The notes under the pieces were generated by a model, which was not told where the DNA came from, did no database searches, and worked only from the letters and a program-made list of their open reading frames with translations. From Mucilaginibacter aquatilis (GTDB taxonomy: Bacteria > Bacteroidota > Bacteroidia > Sphingobacteriales > Sphingobacteriaceae): DNA of 64,000 nt. Below are positions 37,051-46,813 of the stretch, piece after piece. The position numbers were made by a program, and so were the translations under genes. Numbering within the stretch: position 1 is the stretch's first letter; the number at the start of each line of letters is the position of its first letter. The stretch spans positions 434,001 through 498,000 of the forward strand of contig NZ_WQLA01000003.1 of NCBI RefSeq assembly GCF_009755275.1, written 5' to 3'.

Positions 37051-38289
37051 TTAATTATCGCGGTCATTGTTGTCCTTAAGCAGAACTTCATATCCGGCTT
37101 TGACTTTGACCTTAATCTGTTTTACCTTTTTGCCGAACAGCCCTTTAGCGGCTTCAATACCGGCCCCGGCTGCTTGTGCGCCTAACGATTGATCCATGGT
37201 CATCAGCTGCATGGAGCTAACGGCGTTGCCCATTCCGTTCTTAGCAGCGTCGCGGCTGATGGACCCAGGCACATATAAACCTTCCAGACCATCCAGGTCA
37301 TACACAGTGAGTGCGACCGGCAAGATGTTATTCAGGTAGCGTATACTGGCAATCTTGATTTCCAAGCGTTCGTTGTTCAGGGCACAAGTGCCGTAAACGA
37401 AGCTGCCTTTAGGAATCATTTTGCCTTTAACATAAATCCCGTCCAACAGCCGCAGTTTAACCACCGCGCCGCTGACCAACGTTTGATCTTCGTGAATCAC
37501 GGCTTGAATGGTATTCCCTTCCGCATTTTCACCCTGAGCGGTTTTATTGCTTGCATACCTAACGTTGGGCCCTTCACCATATTCGTCGCTATCATCGCTT
37601 ACGGCAGTTACCGCATAGACACGGTTACGATTTTTTAGGGAGCGGGCGCGAAGGACGTTATCGGAGTTGCCGGGATTTTGAATATCATTGATCTGCTGAA
37701 GCATGCGGCTGAGCTGTTTCATTTCCGGGTCTTCAGCACTGCCGCTGTTCATGGAAGCCATCATCATTTGCAGTCGCTTAACGGCTGCACCGGAATTTGG
37801 CTGCGGCTCATAACCGCCCGTTTGTACCGGTGACGAAGACTGATTGAGCTGCGTATTGATTTGCGCAAGTTTCGCCTGAATTTTGGCTTCATTAGGATCG
37901 TTCGCCGCCAGTTCGCCTGGTAACGAAGAGGTGTTTTGCAGTTCTCCTTGTGAAGCCTGCTGTTCAGCAAAGCCCATCGAACTAACGAAGTTTTGGCTTA
38001 CGCTGCCCGCGGCGGAACTGTCTGAGTTCTTCGCAGATGTTTGATAGACACCCATTTTATCCTGATCACTACCATTTTTAAATTTAGCTTGAGGTAAAGT
38101 AGTGTTCAGCCCTTTGACCGCCGTCTGTTCGCCGGTCATATGGCTACTGTTCCGTCCGCCACCCAACGCCCAAAAGGCCATCGTCAGAAAAGGAAAGATC
38201 AATACTGGTATCATCATTAAGAATTTACGCTCTTTAAGAAATTCAGGAGCGTGTGCAGGCAAATTGCCTTGTTTGAGTGTTGCTTCCAT
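37051..38289 (-). CDS. traM: conjugative transposon protein TraM
   Basis: A 412-residue protein with one N-terminal transmembrane helix (FLMMIPVLIFPFLTMAFWAL), a long Gln/Ser-rich linker and a conserved C-terminal domain (KLRLLDGIYVKGKMIPKGSFVYG). It is VirB10-like, spanning the inner membrane to the outer-membrane complex. Confidence 0.9.
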   Translation of the reverse strand: MEATLKQGNLPAHAPEFLKERKFLMMIPVLIFPFLTMAFWALGGGRNSSHMTGEQTAVKGLNTTLPQAKFKNGSDQDKMGVYQTSAKNSDSSAAGSVSQNFVSSMGFAEQQASQGELQNTSSLPGELAANDPNEAKIQAKLAQINTQLNQSSSPVQTGGYEPQPNSGAAVKRLQMMMASMNSGSAEDPEMKQLSRMLQQINDIQNPGNSDNVLRARSLKNRNRVYAVTAVSDDSDEYGEGPNVRYASNKTAQGENAEGNTIQAVIHEDQTLVSGAVVKLRLLDGIYVKGKMIPKGSFVYGTCALNNERLEIKIASIRYLNNILPVALTVYDLDGLEGLYVPGSISRDAAKNGMGNAVSSMQLMTMDQSLGAQAAGAGIEAAKGLFGKKVKQIKVKVKAGYEVLLKDNNDRDN

Positions 38290-38296
38290 GATCTAA

Positions 38297-38632
38297 TCAT
38301 TTTTTAGTTAGTGAATCTGTTAATTGTGCATCCCTTCTTCCAGAGAGATTGACGTCGGATGCCATACCGATATGTGTTGCGGGTTTATAGGATTGATGAA
38401 GGGCCGGTATTGTATAGGAATTGGTAAAAAGTCCTGCTAACAATATGACCGTTATGATCGCCACGACACTCACCAGCAGGACCTTTTGCTTACCGGCGCT
38501 ATAAGCATTGAACCGTTGGCCGATTGACGCTGCTAACTTAGCCTGAAAACTTACAATAAATTCCGAGACCACTTTCGCTATTCGGTCGTTCATCGGAGTG
38601 GATGAGCTATTATCGTTACTTTGTGTTTTCAT
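38297..38632 (-). CDS. small TraL-position membrane protein
   Basis: A 111-residue protein with one central transmembrane helix (VLLVSVVAIITVILLAGLF), encoded between traK and traM, the usual place of traL. The start at 38632 is preferred since the longer frame runs into traK. Sequence similarity to TraL is weak, so the name is positional. Confidence 0.65.
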   Translation of the reverse strand: MKTQSNDNSSSTPMNDRIAKVVSEFIVSFQAKLAASIGQRFNAYSAGKQKVLLVSVVAIITVILLAGLFTNSYTIPALHQSYKPATHIGMASDVNLSGRRDAQLTDSLTKK

Positions 38633-38634
38633 GG

Positions 38635-39252
38635 CTATTGATGTTGAAGGGTAGTATCCCTGTTGGCTAATGTTTCCCAATGCTGAATCAGGAATCCGTG
38701 CGGGTTGTTATCTGAACGCGCCACGTTTCGGAGATAACCCTGGGTAACCAGACTGCGGTTAATGGTTGATGTTGCGCGGATCAGCTTTTGCGTAGCAAAG
38801 CATTTAAAGTAATAAGGGTACTTATCAATGTCGAGTTGAATGCTGTCCACCACAACCTGTTGGCTGATGTTGCCGGAAATCAAGTTGTTGTAATAGCTTT
38901 TTTCCTTAAGATCGTTGTACTGATTTTTGGCGCTTTCATCGGCCAGGTACAATGCCTTTCCGATGTTGGCATTGATCACTTTTTCATCAGGGTCAAGCGT
39001 GAAAAAGTAGTGATGAAACATTTTGATGTGATCCCGTGCCTCAACCGGGATGTTATCTTTGCGGTCTGCGGCGAAGGCTTCTAAAGCTTTGCCGTTCGCT
39101 AATATGTAAATATGCCTGCTGGCGAGGTCTGCTGCCTGGTAACTTTTATAAAGGGCAAAGCAGGAGATGATCGTGCAGGCCGCTATCAGGAAGTAACTGA
39201 ACAACTTCACATGCCGGAAGGCAGTTTCAATATTCTTTAGGTGTGTAAACAT
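38635..39252 (-). CDS. traK: conjugative transposon protein TraK
   Basis: A 205-residue protein with an N-terminal transmembrane helix and the TraK pattern ADLASRHIYILANGKALEAFAADRKDNIPVEARDHIKMFHHYFF. It is VirB8-like, an assembly factor of the mating channel at the inner membrane. Confidence 0.92.
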   Translation of the reverse strand: MFTHLKNIETAFRHVKLFSYFLIAACTIISCFALYKSYQAADLASRHIYILANGKALEAFAADRKDNIPVEARDHIKMFHHYFFTLDPDEKVINANIGKALYLADESAKNQYNDLKEKSYYNNLISGNISQQVVVDSIQLDIDKYPYYFKCFATQKLIRATSTINRSLVTQGYLRNVARSDNNPHGFLIQHWETLANRDTTLQHQ

Positions 39253-39277
39253 GGCTACGAATTTTATGGTGAACTAC

Positions 39278-40480
39278 TTAATTTCCGTTGATGCGAGCTG
39301 CCTGATGGTTAGCGGGCTGTGACTTATTTTCCTGACCCGCATTGTTCCAGCCGCTCATAAAGTCGCCTGGTGCATTGCTTAAATTAATTGCGCCGTTGAC
39401 CATTCGTTCTCCCACTTGAGAACCAGCCGCCACGGTGGCATTGGAACTGGTGATGACCAGTGCATTTACTTTTTGTAAAAGCCCATGGCCGCTGCCTGCA
39501 TTGACAATGTAATTGGCTACGCTCGGAACCGTGAAGTAGCCTATGATCCCAATGATCAGGAAAATGAGGTAAGCCGTATCAGTCGAACTAAAAAAGGTAT
39601 CACCCGCTGATTGTACTTGTGAAATATCCAGTTTGAGCATATTTTCCTGCACTTTACCGATAATGGCACCGAATATATTCGCGACTGGTAACCATAGGAA
39701 TACATTGATGTATTTAGCCAGCCACACCGTTAACGTGCTTTGAAAACCGTCAAATACCGCAAGCCCAAAAACGATCGGCCCGAGGATAGCCAGAATGATC
39801 AGGTAAAACGTACGAATAGTGTTGATACATAGTGCTGCGGCTTCATACAATACCTGTAGTACCTCTGACATCCATTGCTTCACGGTATTACGAAAGTTAT
39901 AGGACGCTTTAGCCATAGCGAATTTCATATCATTTCCAACGCTTGCTAATACACCTTCACCACTGCCATCTTTGTCTTCAGGATGGGTATACTTGTACCA
40001 TTTATCCCGGTCACCATCACCGTCAGGCCCAACGTACATTTGCCACGTATCTGTCTTCTCAACGGCTTCCTGTTTGGCTTTTAATAAGGCGGCAATCGCT
40101 GCATCTGAGTTTTGCACCATTCCGCCCGTCGCATTTACGGTAGGCTGCATGATGCCGTTGATGATTGCGATGACCGTGGGAAATAACAGGATCGCCAGCC
40201 CGAGAGCGAAGGGACGCATCAGCGGGTAAAAGTCTATAGGTTCTGCCGCCGCAATTTGCCGCCATACGCGGCTGCCGATGTACCACAGTGCGCCGAATCC
40301 TGCGATGGCCCTGCCTACGCCGATCAAGCCGCTGCACATCGGCAGCATATCATTGTAAACATTATTGAGCGTTCCCTGCAATCCCTGGATGTTATCTGCA
40401 AGCCCTGCTGCATTTGAAAATAATGGGAAAAGAATCCCCGTTACCGCAATGATTGCGGTTAAAAAAGCTGTCTTTTTCAT
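39278..40480 (-). CDS. traJ: conjugative transposon protein TraJ
   Basis: A 400-residue inner-membrane protein with a signal-like start and several helices (GVGRAIAGFGALWYIGSRVW, MRPFALGLAILLFPTVIAI, FYLIILAILGPIVFGLAVFDGF). VirB6-like channel protein. Followed by traK after 25 bp. Confidence 0.92.
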   Translation of the reverse strand: MKKTAFLTAIIAVTGILFPLFSNAAGLADNIQGLQGTLNNVYNDMLPMCSGLIGVGRAIAGFGALWYIGSRVWRQIAAAEPIDFYPLMRPFALGLAILLFPTVIAIINGIMQPTVNATGGMVQNSDAAIAALLKAKQEAVEKTDTWQMYVGPDGDGDRDKWYKYTHPEDKDGSGEGVLASVGNDMKFAMAKASYNFRNTVKQWMSEVLQVLYEAAALCINTIRTFYLIILAILGPIVFGLAVFDGFQSTLTVWLAKYINVFLWLPVANIFGAIIGKVQENMLKLDISQVQSAGDTFFSSTDTAYLIFLIIGIIGYFTVPSVANYIVNAGSGHGLLQKVNALVITSSNATVAAGSQVGERMVNGAINLSNAPGDFMSGWNNAGQENKSQPANHQAARINGN

Positions 40481-40490
40481 AATGTCTGAA

Positions 40491-41138
40491 TTAGTGGTTT
40501 ATACCGTAGAGCTTCTTTAATGAGAGGGCATCGCCGGTTTCCTTCGTTCGCTGCAAACTGAGCATCACACCGTTGCGGTTGAAGTATCGCAAAAACTGAA
40601 GCTTATCAGTAGAGTTCACATAAATCCGATCTATTGCCCTGATCCTTTCATCATCGGTCATCCTCAATTTAGAAGCTGTCAATACATTGGTTAGCTCATT
40701 GATATTGTCAAGGCTTTGCTTTACCAGCCCGCCATATACCTTACCCATATAGTCAAGTTCGCCTGCGGAAAACGATCCGCTTTGTTTAAAGCGGGAAAAA
40801 GCCTTCTTGTACTCACTTAGCAAACTGGCCTGCTGGGAGATGATCTCGGCAACCCTGCCGTAGTTTTTGACAGCCGGACTGATCTGAAGCAAGCCGTTTA
40901 GATACACATCATGCAGATTAAAGTTTCCTTGGGATAGCGACGAAATCGTACTGTAGCCCCTTTGATAGATCTGGTAACCTGTCTTCATATCGGAAAGGAT
41001 GCTCTTCAACTGAGTTAGCTTTTCTATATTCAATAACAACTGCTGTAGTTCCTGGCCCTGAGCCTTACATACCTGAGTATGCGAGAGAGTCGCTACTGTA
41101 AATCCTGTCAGCAAAAATGCTTTGATGTGCTTTTTCAT
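40491..41138 (-). CDS. TraI-like secreted protein, paralogue 3
   Basis: A 215-residue protein with a signal peptide ending CKAQ and a helical body typical of conjugative-transposon TraI/DUF4141-like proteins. It shares with its two upstream neighbours the order: a YKKAFSRF helix, ELDYMGKVYGGL, MTDDERIRAIDRIY, and a final KKLYGIN. Three such genes in a row point to tandem duplication. Confidence 0.8.
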   Translation of the reverse strand: MKKHIKAFLLTGFTVATLSHTQVCKAQGQELQQLLLNIEKLTQLKSILSDMKTGYQIYQRGYSTISSLSQGNFNLHDVYLNGLLQISPAVKNYGRVAEIISQQASLLSEYKKAFSRFKQSGSFSAGELDYMGKVYGGLVKQSLDNINELTNVLTASKLRMTDDERIRAIDRIYVNSTDKLQFLRYFNRNGVMLSLQRTKETGDALSLKKLYGINH

Positions 41139-41149
41139 AATCCTTGATA

Positions 41150-41842
41150 TTATCGAATACCGAATATGTATTTGCTGGTTTCGAGGTTGGTATTTTCTTG
41201 CTGTTTCTGAAGGCCATAAACCTTGATCTTGCCTGCGAAGTCTGCGATAAACCGGTAATTGCTCTGCATCGCCAGGTGAATGCTGTTCAACCGCTTTAAA
41301 CGTTCATCGTCAGTCATGGTCAGTTTGCCGTTTGTGAGGAGAATTTGCAGCGCTGTGATCTGTTCATCGCAGTCTGAAAGCAGTGCCTGTTTGACTTGAC
41401 CAACGTAAACCTTTTCCTTCGTTGACAGGTAAGTTGCCTGATCAAGACCTTTAACTGCTCCTAGAATATCCCTTTGCCATGTCAGGATATTACCCACCTG
41501 CGGGTTATTCTTGACTACCATATTGATGGATCTCAACTTATCATAGTAGGTCGTATGCAAACTGAACTCGTCCTTTAACGAGCCGGTGATATAACCCAAG
41601 CCGCCGTTAGCGATTTGGTAACCTTGCTTCAAATAATTGGAGTAAACCTGTAAAGCTGCTATTTGCTGAAGCAGGTATTTCTTTTGGGTTTTCTTTTGAG
41701 AGAACCATTCGGCAAAAGTCTGCGCATGTGATTGTGACAACCATAACGAAGCAGCGGCGGTCACCAGCGCATAGGTTAATAGTGCCTTGCTTTTCCGGCC
41801 GATATCATCAGCACGGCGCTTTAACTGGCTAATTGATTCCAT
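41150..41842 (-). CDS. TraI-like protein, paralogue 2
   Basis: A 230-residue protein. The start at 41842 overlaps the upstream paralogue by 14 bp; the longer frame lies inside that gene and is rejected. It has a single N-terminal membrane or signal segment ending SHAQ. The body shares LTMTDDERLKRLNSIHLA and the end KYIFGIR with its neighbours, but is the most divergent of the three. Confidence 0.78.
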   Translation of the reverse strand: MESISQLKRRADDIGRKSKALLTYALVTAAASLWLSQSHAQTFAEWFSQKKTQKKYLLQQIAALQVYSNYLKQGYQIANGGLGYITGSLKDEFSLHTTYYDKLRSINMVVKNNPQVGNILTWQRDILGAVKGLDQATYLSTKEKVYVGQVKQALLSDCDEQITALQILLTNGKLTMTDDERLKRLNSIHLAMQSNYRFIADFAGKIKVYGLQKQQENTNLETSKYIFGIR

Positions 41843-42512
41843 ACAATTCCTTAATTGATTTCGTATCTGCAAGGTCACGGCTTCGTTGCAAGCAGATCCG
41901 AATGTTTTGATTGTTAAACTGCTGCAAGTCGTTGTAATTGATATCCAACTGGTCACTTGCATGATTAATCAGTTCGAGCCGATCAGCATCGGACATTTGC
42001 GTTTTGAAGCTATTGATGACCATTAATATCTGATCGAGGTTCTGAACGCTGGCATCTAAGATGCCGCTGTAAACCTTCTGCATGTAATTGATTTCTTCCG
42101 GACGAAAGTGGTTGTCTTTTTGAAACAGCCCCCAGGCCCGCTTGTACTGACCCACCAAAGCAGCCTGTTTCAAGGTGACATCTTTGATCCGCTGGTAATA
42201 AGCAATGGTGGATTTGATCTTCCATAGCTCTGTATAGTAGCCGCTGTACAATTGTTTTTGTTCTTCTGTCCAGCCGGATATCTCCGTAAGTTTAACTTTA
42301 GATAGCTCGTTTTCTAACACTTTCTGTGCATTCTGCAACCAGATGGTCTTGTTCTGCATCCGCTGAACTTTAAGGTCAATGGCCTTGATCACTTTCTTGA
42401 CGGTGAGTTTAATTACTTCTGCTACTACGAACTGCGCATTAGCTTTCGGCACTGTGAACAATAACATTATCAAGGCGATTAATATCGCTGGTCGTACCTT
42501 AAATTTTTTCAT
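41829..42512 (-). CDS. TraI-like protein, paralogue 1
   Basis: A 227-residue protein with a signal peptide (ending ANAQF). It shares RPEEINYMQKVYSGILDAS, MSDADRLELINH and the terminal KELYGIN with the next two genes. It has an extra helical stretch near residues 40-75. Likely the ancestral TraI-type component. Confidence 0.78.
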   Translation of the reverse strand: MKKFKVRPAILIALIMLLFTVPKANAQFVVAEVIKLTVKKVIKAIDLKVQRMQNKTIWLQNAQKVLENELSKVKLTEISGWTEEQKQLYSGYYTELWKIKSTIAYYQRIKDVTLKQAALVGQYKRAWGLFQKDNHFRPEEINYMQKVYSGILDASVQNLDQILMVINSFKTQMSDADRLELINHASDQLDINYNDLQQFNNQNIRICLQRSRDLADTKSIKELYGIN

Positions 42513-42565
42513 AAGAAGTCCCTTTCCGATTATTTATCAGATTAAAAAAGGCAAGAAATAAATTG

Positions 42566-42934
42566 CTATTTTATTTTCTTGTATTCGGAATCGCCGAGTT
42601 TAACGCCGTTATGGTCTGTAATATAAACCTGATTTCCAAGGTCAGTTTGCTGTAGTACCTTTGAATCTTCGTTGTAAGTGGCATCCCATTTGGCAGACTT
42701 AAATTCCTTGCTCTTTAAAACGCCATTTCTGATTTTTTGAAAACCAGATTTTCGTTCAATGTTATATGCCTGGTTAGAAGAATTGATATTTCTGATAATA
42801 AGAGTATCGTCTGTAAGCGAATATTCATTCTTGAAATGGGTTACATAAGTCCCGGACGGGTCTGACTCTTTAGCGGTCTCTGAGCATCCGTAGATGATAA
42901 ATAATATCAATAATAGAATGATTAATGCTTTCAT
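42566..42934 (-). CDS. small lipoprotein in tra operon
   Basis: A 122-residue lipoprotein (lipobox IYGCS) between the VirB4-like ATPase and the TraI paralogues. Beta-rich. It could be an entry-exclusion or pilus-associated lipoprotein by position, but no family is recognised. Confidence 0.65.
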   Translation of the reverse strand: MKALIILLLILFIIYGCSETAKESDPSGTYVTHFKNEYSLTDDTLIIRNINSSNQAYNIERKSGFQKIRNGVLKSKEFKSAKWDATYNEDSKVLQQTDLGNQVYITDHNGVKLGDSEYKKIK

Positions 42935-42949
42935 AATGATATAATTTAA

Positions 42950-45439
42950 TTAAGCTGCTTTTTCTAATTCTTCCTGAACAATAGCCGCAATGCCTCGCTG
43001 AATACTTCCATATTTCTTAGCGTATTCTTGAACACGAGCTTTTTCCGCTGATTCCGTTGTATAAGTCCAGTATTCCTCACGGCTCACCTCTGTCCGGTAA
43101 ACTTTTGACAACTGACCATTGAGGCTGATAAACACCTCTTTGTATTTTAGCTTTTCATCATTGTTCCGGTTCATGCTCATGATCAGTGCCGTTTCTTTAT
43201 CCGTGATGCCCAATAACTGCTGAATTTTCGGAAAGTCATTCTGGTACTTGCGTTGGTCAAGCAGAATTTTGCAGTCGCTGTTATTGATAATAGCCTGCTT
43301 GACCACCGGCGAACTGATGATATCTTCAATATCCTGGGTAACTACCAAAGCTTCACCAAAATATTTTCGAACCGTTTTAAATAAGTATTTGATGTATTCG
43401 GCCATGCCTTCACGCGCAATAGCTTTCCATGCTTCCTCGATTAAGATCATTTTGCGGGTGGCCTTACTGAGTTTGCGCATTTTGGATACAAAGGTTTCCA
43501 TAATGATCAGTGTCACTACCGGGAAAAGAATGGGGTGATCTTTGATGTTATCCAATTCAAAGACAATAAAGCGGCGATGCAATAAGTCGAGATTTTCTCT
43601 TGCATTCAACAGGTAAGCGTACTCACCACCTTTGTAATATGGTTTTAATACGAACAGCATGTTATCAATATCAAAACGTTCATCTTTTACTTTTGATTGT
43701 TTCATGGTCTCATAAAACTCTCCTGCAAGGAAATCATAGAAGCTATCAAAGCAAGGAAAGATATCAGAATTCACTTTAAGCTTTTCATAATAGTGGTACA
43801 AAGCATCGGAAATCGCAATGTATTCTGAACGTTGTACGCCTTCATCTTCCTTCTTCCACAATGCCAGGATCATGGCTTTAATGCTTTCCTTCTTTTCCGT
43901 ATCCAAGTAGTCGCCCTGAGCGATATAAAAGGGATTGAAGCTGATGGGGTTGTCTTCTGAATAAGTGAAGTAATATCCTCCGACGAACTCACAAAGCCCC
44001 TGGTAACTGTGCCCTACATCGACCAATACAATGTGAGCGCCCTGTTCAAAATAGCTTCGCAAAAGGTGGTTGGTAAAAAAAGACTTTCCACTGCCCGACG
44101 GACCCAAAATAAACTTATTCCGGTTAGTCGTTATGCCTTTCTCTATCGGTTCATCACTGATGTCTACATGGACAGGTTTGCCTGACAAGCGATCGCCGAG
44201 CCTAAGCCCGCAGGCACTGATACTGGATTGGTAGTTTGTTTCAAGATTTAAAAAGCAGGTTGCCTGTTCAACAAATGTATCAAAGGTATCATTCATTGGA
44301 AAGGTAGCTTCATTGCCTGGCAATCCCGACCACCATATCTGCGGTGCTCCGTCCGTTTCCTGTTTAGGTTGCGCATCCATTTGAGCTAAAGCTGAACTTA
44401 CTTTATTTTTGAGGTCTTTAAGTTCGGCTCGGTCGCTTGTCCAGGCCATCACATTAAAGTGTGCTTTAACCGGCAGCCGCTGCTGACTGATTGCTTCATT
44501 TAAAAATTCGTGAGTCGCATCCCGGCTGATCGCATTTTCACGGGAATAAGCGGATAACGATTGTAAGCGCAGCTTCTTTGCCTCCAGCTTCTTTAAGGTT
44601 TGCTGGCTGTCTTCGATAAATATGTACTGGTTATACACATGGTTGCATCTCAACAAAGTGCCGATCGGTGAGGCAAATCCAGTACTAAACTTTGTTTTGT
44701 CCGTGCTGTACTTGTCAAAGGTTATCCTCGGGCCACAAAGCGGCGGCAAGTCTTCCGCATCGCTTAAAGTAAAAAGCTGACAATAATCATTGCCAATGCG
44801 GATCTCGTCCTGAATATGAATATCCTTTAAAACCGTATTGCTGTTCTTGTTGAGCAGAAAGCAGTACTGTTCCAGTATTCCGGGTGTCTTAGGCGTACCG
44901 GACAGTCCGTCGTCATTGATGCCCCGCAATGCAATTAGGCCGCTATCTTCCAGCACCTTTACAAACTGTCCGGCATTATCTAAAAAGTCACGAAACAGCT
45001 CTTCTGATGTGGTTTGAGAAGGGACTATGCGTTTTCGCATCAATGTGCTTACCGCGCTCGTATAGTGTTTGAATTTTTCGGGCTTCTTAGTCAGGAAAAC
45101 ATGGCAATGATGATGCAGGTATGGACGCTCGTGGAAATGCTTTTCGCTGGAATGTGACAGAAACGTTTTAACCTGCGTTTCGCCGTTTTCCTGAAACCTG
45201 GCCTTATACTGCTCACTTATAAACCAGTCCTGCTTATGGAAGATGGTATTTTTCGGCAGCAGCTTTATTGCCTTGATCCAAGCCTCGTGAAAGCTGTGGT
45301 ATTCGTCATTGGACATGGTAAAAATTTCCGGTAGGTCAACTTCATAACCAATGGTCAGGTCGCCTTGCGCTGAAAGCATACAATCGTGTTCCACCTTATA
45401 AACAGGAAATACCTGTTCCGCTTTGCTGTGTGATCTCAT
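42950..45439 (-). CDS. traG: TraG-family VirB4-like conjugation ATPase
   Basis: An 829-residue ATPase with Walker A GPSGSGKSFF (about residues 445-454) and a Walker-B-like MILIEEAWKAIA. The C-terminal TVRKYFGEALVVTQDIEDI block is typical of TraG in Bacteroidetes ICEs. It powers pilus biogenesis and substrate transfer. Its start overlaps traF's stop by 4 bp. Confidence 0.93.
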   Translation of the reverse strand: MRSHSKAEQVFPVYKVEHDCMLSAQGDLTIGYEVDLPEIFTMSNDEYHSFHEAWIKAIKLLPKNTIFHKQDWFISEQYKARFQENGETQVKTFLSHSSEKHFHERPYLHHHCHVFLTKKPEKFKHYTSAVSTLMRKRIVPSQTTSEELFRDFLDNAGQFVKVLEDSGLIALRGINDDGLSGTPKTPGILEQYCFLLNKNSNTVLKDIHIQDEIRIGNDYCQLFTLSDAEDLPPLCGPRITFDKYSTDKTKFSTGFASPIGTLLRCNHVYNQYIFIEDSQQTLKKLEAKKLRLQSLSAYSRENAISRDATHEFLNEAISQQRLPVKAHFNVMAWTSDRAELKDLKNKVSSALAQMDAQPKQETDGAPQIWWSGLPGNEATFPMNDTFDTFVEQATCFLNLETNYQSSISACGLRLGDRLSGKPVHVDISDEPIEKGITTNRNKFILGPSGSGKSFFTNHLLRSYFEQGAHIVLVDVGHSYQGLCEFVGGYYFTYSEDNPISFNPFYIAQGDYLDTEKKESIKAMILALWKKEDEGVQRSEYIAISDALYHYYEKLKVNSDIFPCFDSFYDFLAGEFYETMKQSKVKDERFDIDNMLFVLKPYYKGGEYAYLLNARENLDLLHRRFIVFELDNIKDHPILFPVVTLIIMETFVSKMRKLSKATRKMILIEEAWKAIAREGMAEYIKYLFKTVRKYFGEALVVTQDIEDIISSPVVKQAIINNSDCKILLDQRKYQNDFPKIQQLLGITDKETALIMSMNRNNDEKLKYKEVFISLNGQLSKVYRTEVSREEYWTYTTESAEKARVQEYAKKYGSIQRGIAAIVQEELEKAA

Positions 45440-45756
45440 GATCTTCTTTTTAATTGGAGAAATACGTTTCGTGTCTTGAATTGCAGGTAACGCGGCAGAT
45501 ATCGCTTTGCCGATCTCTTCATCAGCCCATATTGGCCATATTTATGGCTAAGCTTAAACACCTGGAAAAACAGCAGGCTCCCCAATGCACCTACGATTAT
45601 CAGGCACATGGTCACCGGTATGCTCACCAGGTACATGATTGCAAAGCCGACGAGCAGAATAACGAGGCCTGCTCCGAGGTAGCCGATGTACTGGGCCTTT
45701 AGCCCTTTAAATTCGATGGGTTTATTGATGCCCTTATTGATCTGATACAATGCCAT
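45436..45756 (-). CDS. traF: TraF (DUF4133)
   Basis: A 106-residue protein with two hydrophobic helices and the DUF4133 lead YQINKGINKPIEFKGLKAQY. The start at 45756 is preferred over 45804, which would run into traE. VirB3-like inner-membrane component. Confidence 0.9.
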   Translation of the reverse strand: MALYQINKGINKPIEFKGLKAQYIGYLGAGLVILLVGFAIMYLVSIPVTMCLIIVGALGSLLFFQVFKLSHKYGQYGLMKRSAKRYLPRYLQFKTRNVFLQLKRRS

Positions 45757-45766
45757 ATTGATGCAG

Positions 45767-46105
45767 TTAAACGCCAAAAAAAGATTTGAGTACAGTAGCG
45801 ACAACTACTAGAAAAATGCAGCTACCAAACCAGCTGGATGCAACCTTTCCGGTATCATGCTCGCCGTCGTTCCACTTTTTGTAAACCTTAATAGCACCTA
45901 CCAGGCCTACCAAAGCACCAATAGCATACATCAAGGTTGTACCGGTAGTAAAATAGCTTTTGACCTGCGTGGTTGCCTCCTGAATGCCGGCATTACCGTC
46001 CTGTGCATACAAGGTGAAGGCGAAAAGGATAAATGTCAATGTGCCGAAGCCTTTCTTCAACAGATGCCTCAGATCGTTATTTCTTTTTACTTGCTGTGTT
46101 TTCAT
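45767..46105 (-). CDS. traE: TraE (DUF4134)
   Basis: A 112-residue protein with a signal-like first helix and the DUF4134 pattern YFTTGTTLMYAIGALVGLVGAIKVYKKW. VirB2/pilin-like candidate of the mating channel. Confidence 0.9.
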   Translation of the reverse strand: MKTQQVKRNNDLRHLLKKGFGTLTFILFAFTLYAQDGNAGIQEATTQVKSYFTTGTTLMYAIGALVGLVGAIKVYKKWNDGEHDTGKVASSWFGSCIFLVVVATVLKSFFGV

Positions 46106-46135
46106 GATTATTTATTTTAAAGGGTTTAAAAAATG

Positions 46136-46669
46136 TTACTCATTCAAGGCAGGCAGGTCATTGCTTGTCAAGTCGAAAGGCAATTTTCCGTGCGATTCGT
46201 TCAAGATGTGCTCAATTACCTGTAGATAGTTTATTTCCGACTCGTAAGGTTTATAAGAGGTAAGCAGAATGTTCAGCAATGAAATAAATTCTGATTTACT
46301 GTCAACGTCTGCGAAAGCATCAATGAGTTTGTCCGTCTCATTAAGCAGTTGTGTTTGTGGCAAAAACTCAACGGGCTTTGCTGCTGTTGTTTCAGCAACT
46401 GGTTCGTTTAAGTCTTCGTCGATGTCGGCTTCCGCGAATTGTAACTCTTCGTCGGCTACGACGGTGATGCTTTGATCTTGCTTAGCTTGACCCATCACCG
46501 TAAAAGATGAAAGGGTGCTGCTTGGGGCAAGTAGCTGACCTGATTGCTTAGCTATAAAAAGATTGGTAACCTCGCGCTGATAGTAGCGAAGAATCACATA
46601 CAGGTAGTAAGATGCGCTTATGATAGCGATGGCTGCTAAATACTGCTGCCAGGAGATGGATGACAACAT
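46136..46669 (-). CDS. membrane-anchored hypothetical (TraD position)
   Basis: A 177-residue protein with an N-terminal transmembrane helix (YLAAIAIISASYYLYVILRYY) and a long acidic cytosolic part. It lies upstream of traE where CTnDOT-like elements have traD or a related gene. A repeated 17-bp motif lies about 80 bp upstream (46746-46762). Confidence 0.65.
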   Translation of the reverse strand: MLSSISWQQYLAAIAIISASYYLYVILRYYQREVTNLFIAKQSGQLLAPSSTLSSFTVMGQAKQDQSITVVADEELQFAEADIDEDLNEPVAETTAAKPVEFLPQTQLLNETDKLIDAFADVDSKSEFISLLNILLTSYKPYESEINYLQVIEHILNESHGKLPFDLTSNDLPALNE

Positions 46670-46745
46670 AACACTTTGATTTTAAAGACCATCTGCACCA
46701 TGCAGCGATCTCGAAAGCAAAGGTTGGCCTATCCAAAAAACTTTT

Positions 46746-46770
46746 ATCACACCTCATGTACAGGGTAGGA
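46746..46770. repeat. 17-bp repeated motif, copy 1
   Basis: ATCACACCTCATGTACA followed by GGGTAGG, matching 52256-52280 almost exactly. It lies upstream of the first tra gene on this strand. Confidence 0.6.
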
Positions 46771-46813
46771 TAAATTTTTTATAACAGATTGAAAAACAAG
46801 TAGTTGAAAATAG

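Noticed and set aside
40491..42512. Tellurite resistance (TerB) function for the TraI-like genes
   Set aside because: Automatic pipelines can call these TerB-like, but signal peptides and tra-operon position favour a conjugation role.
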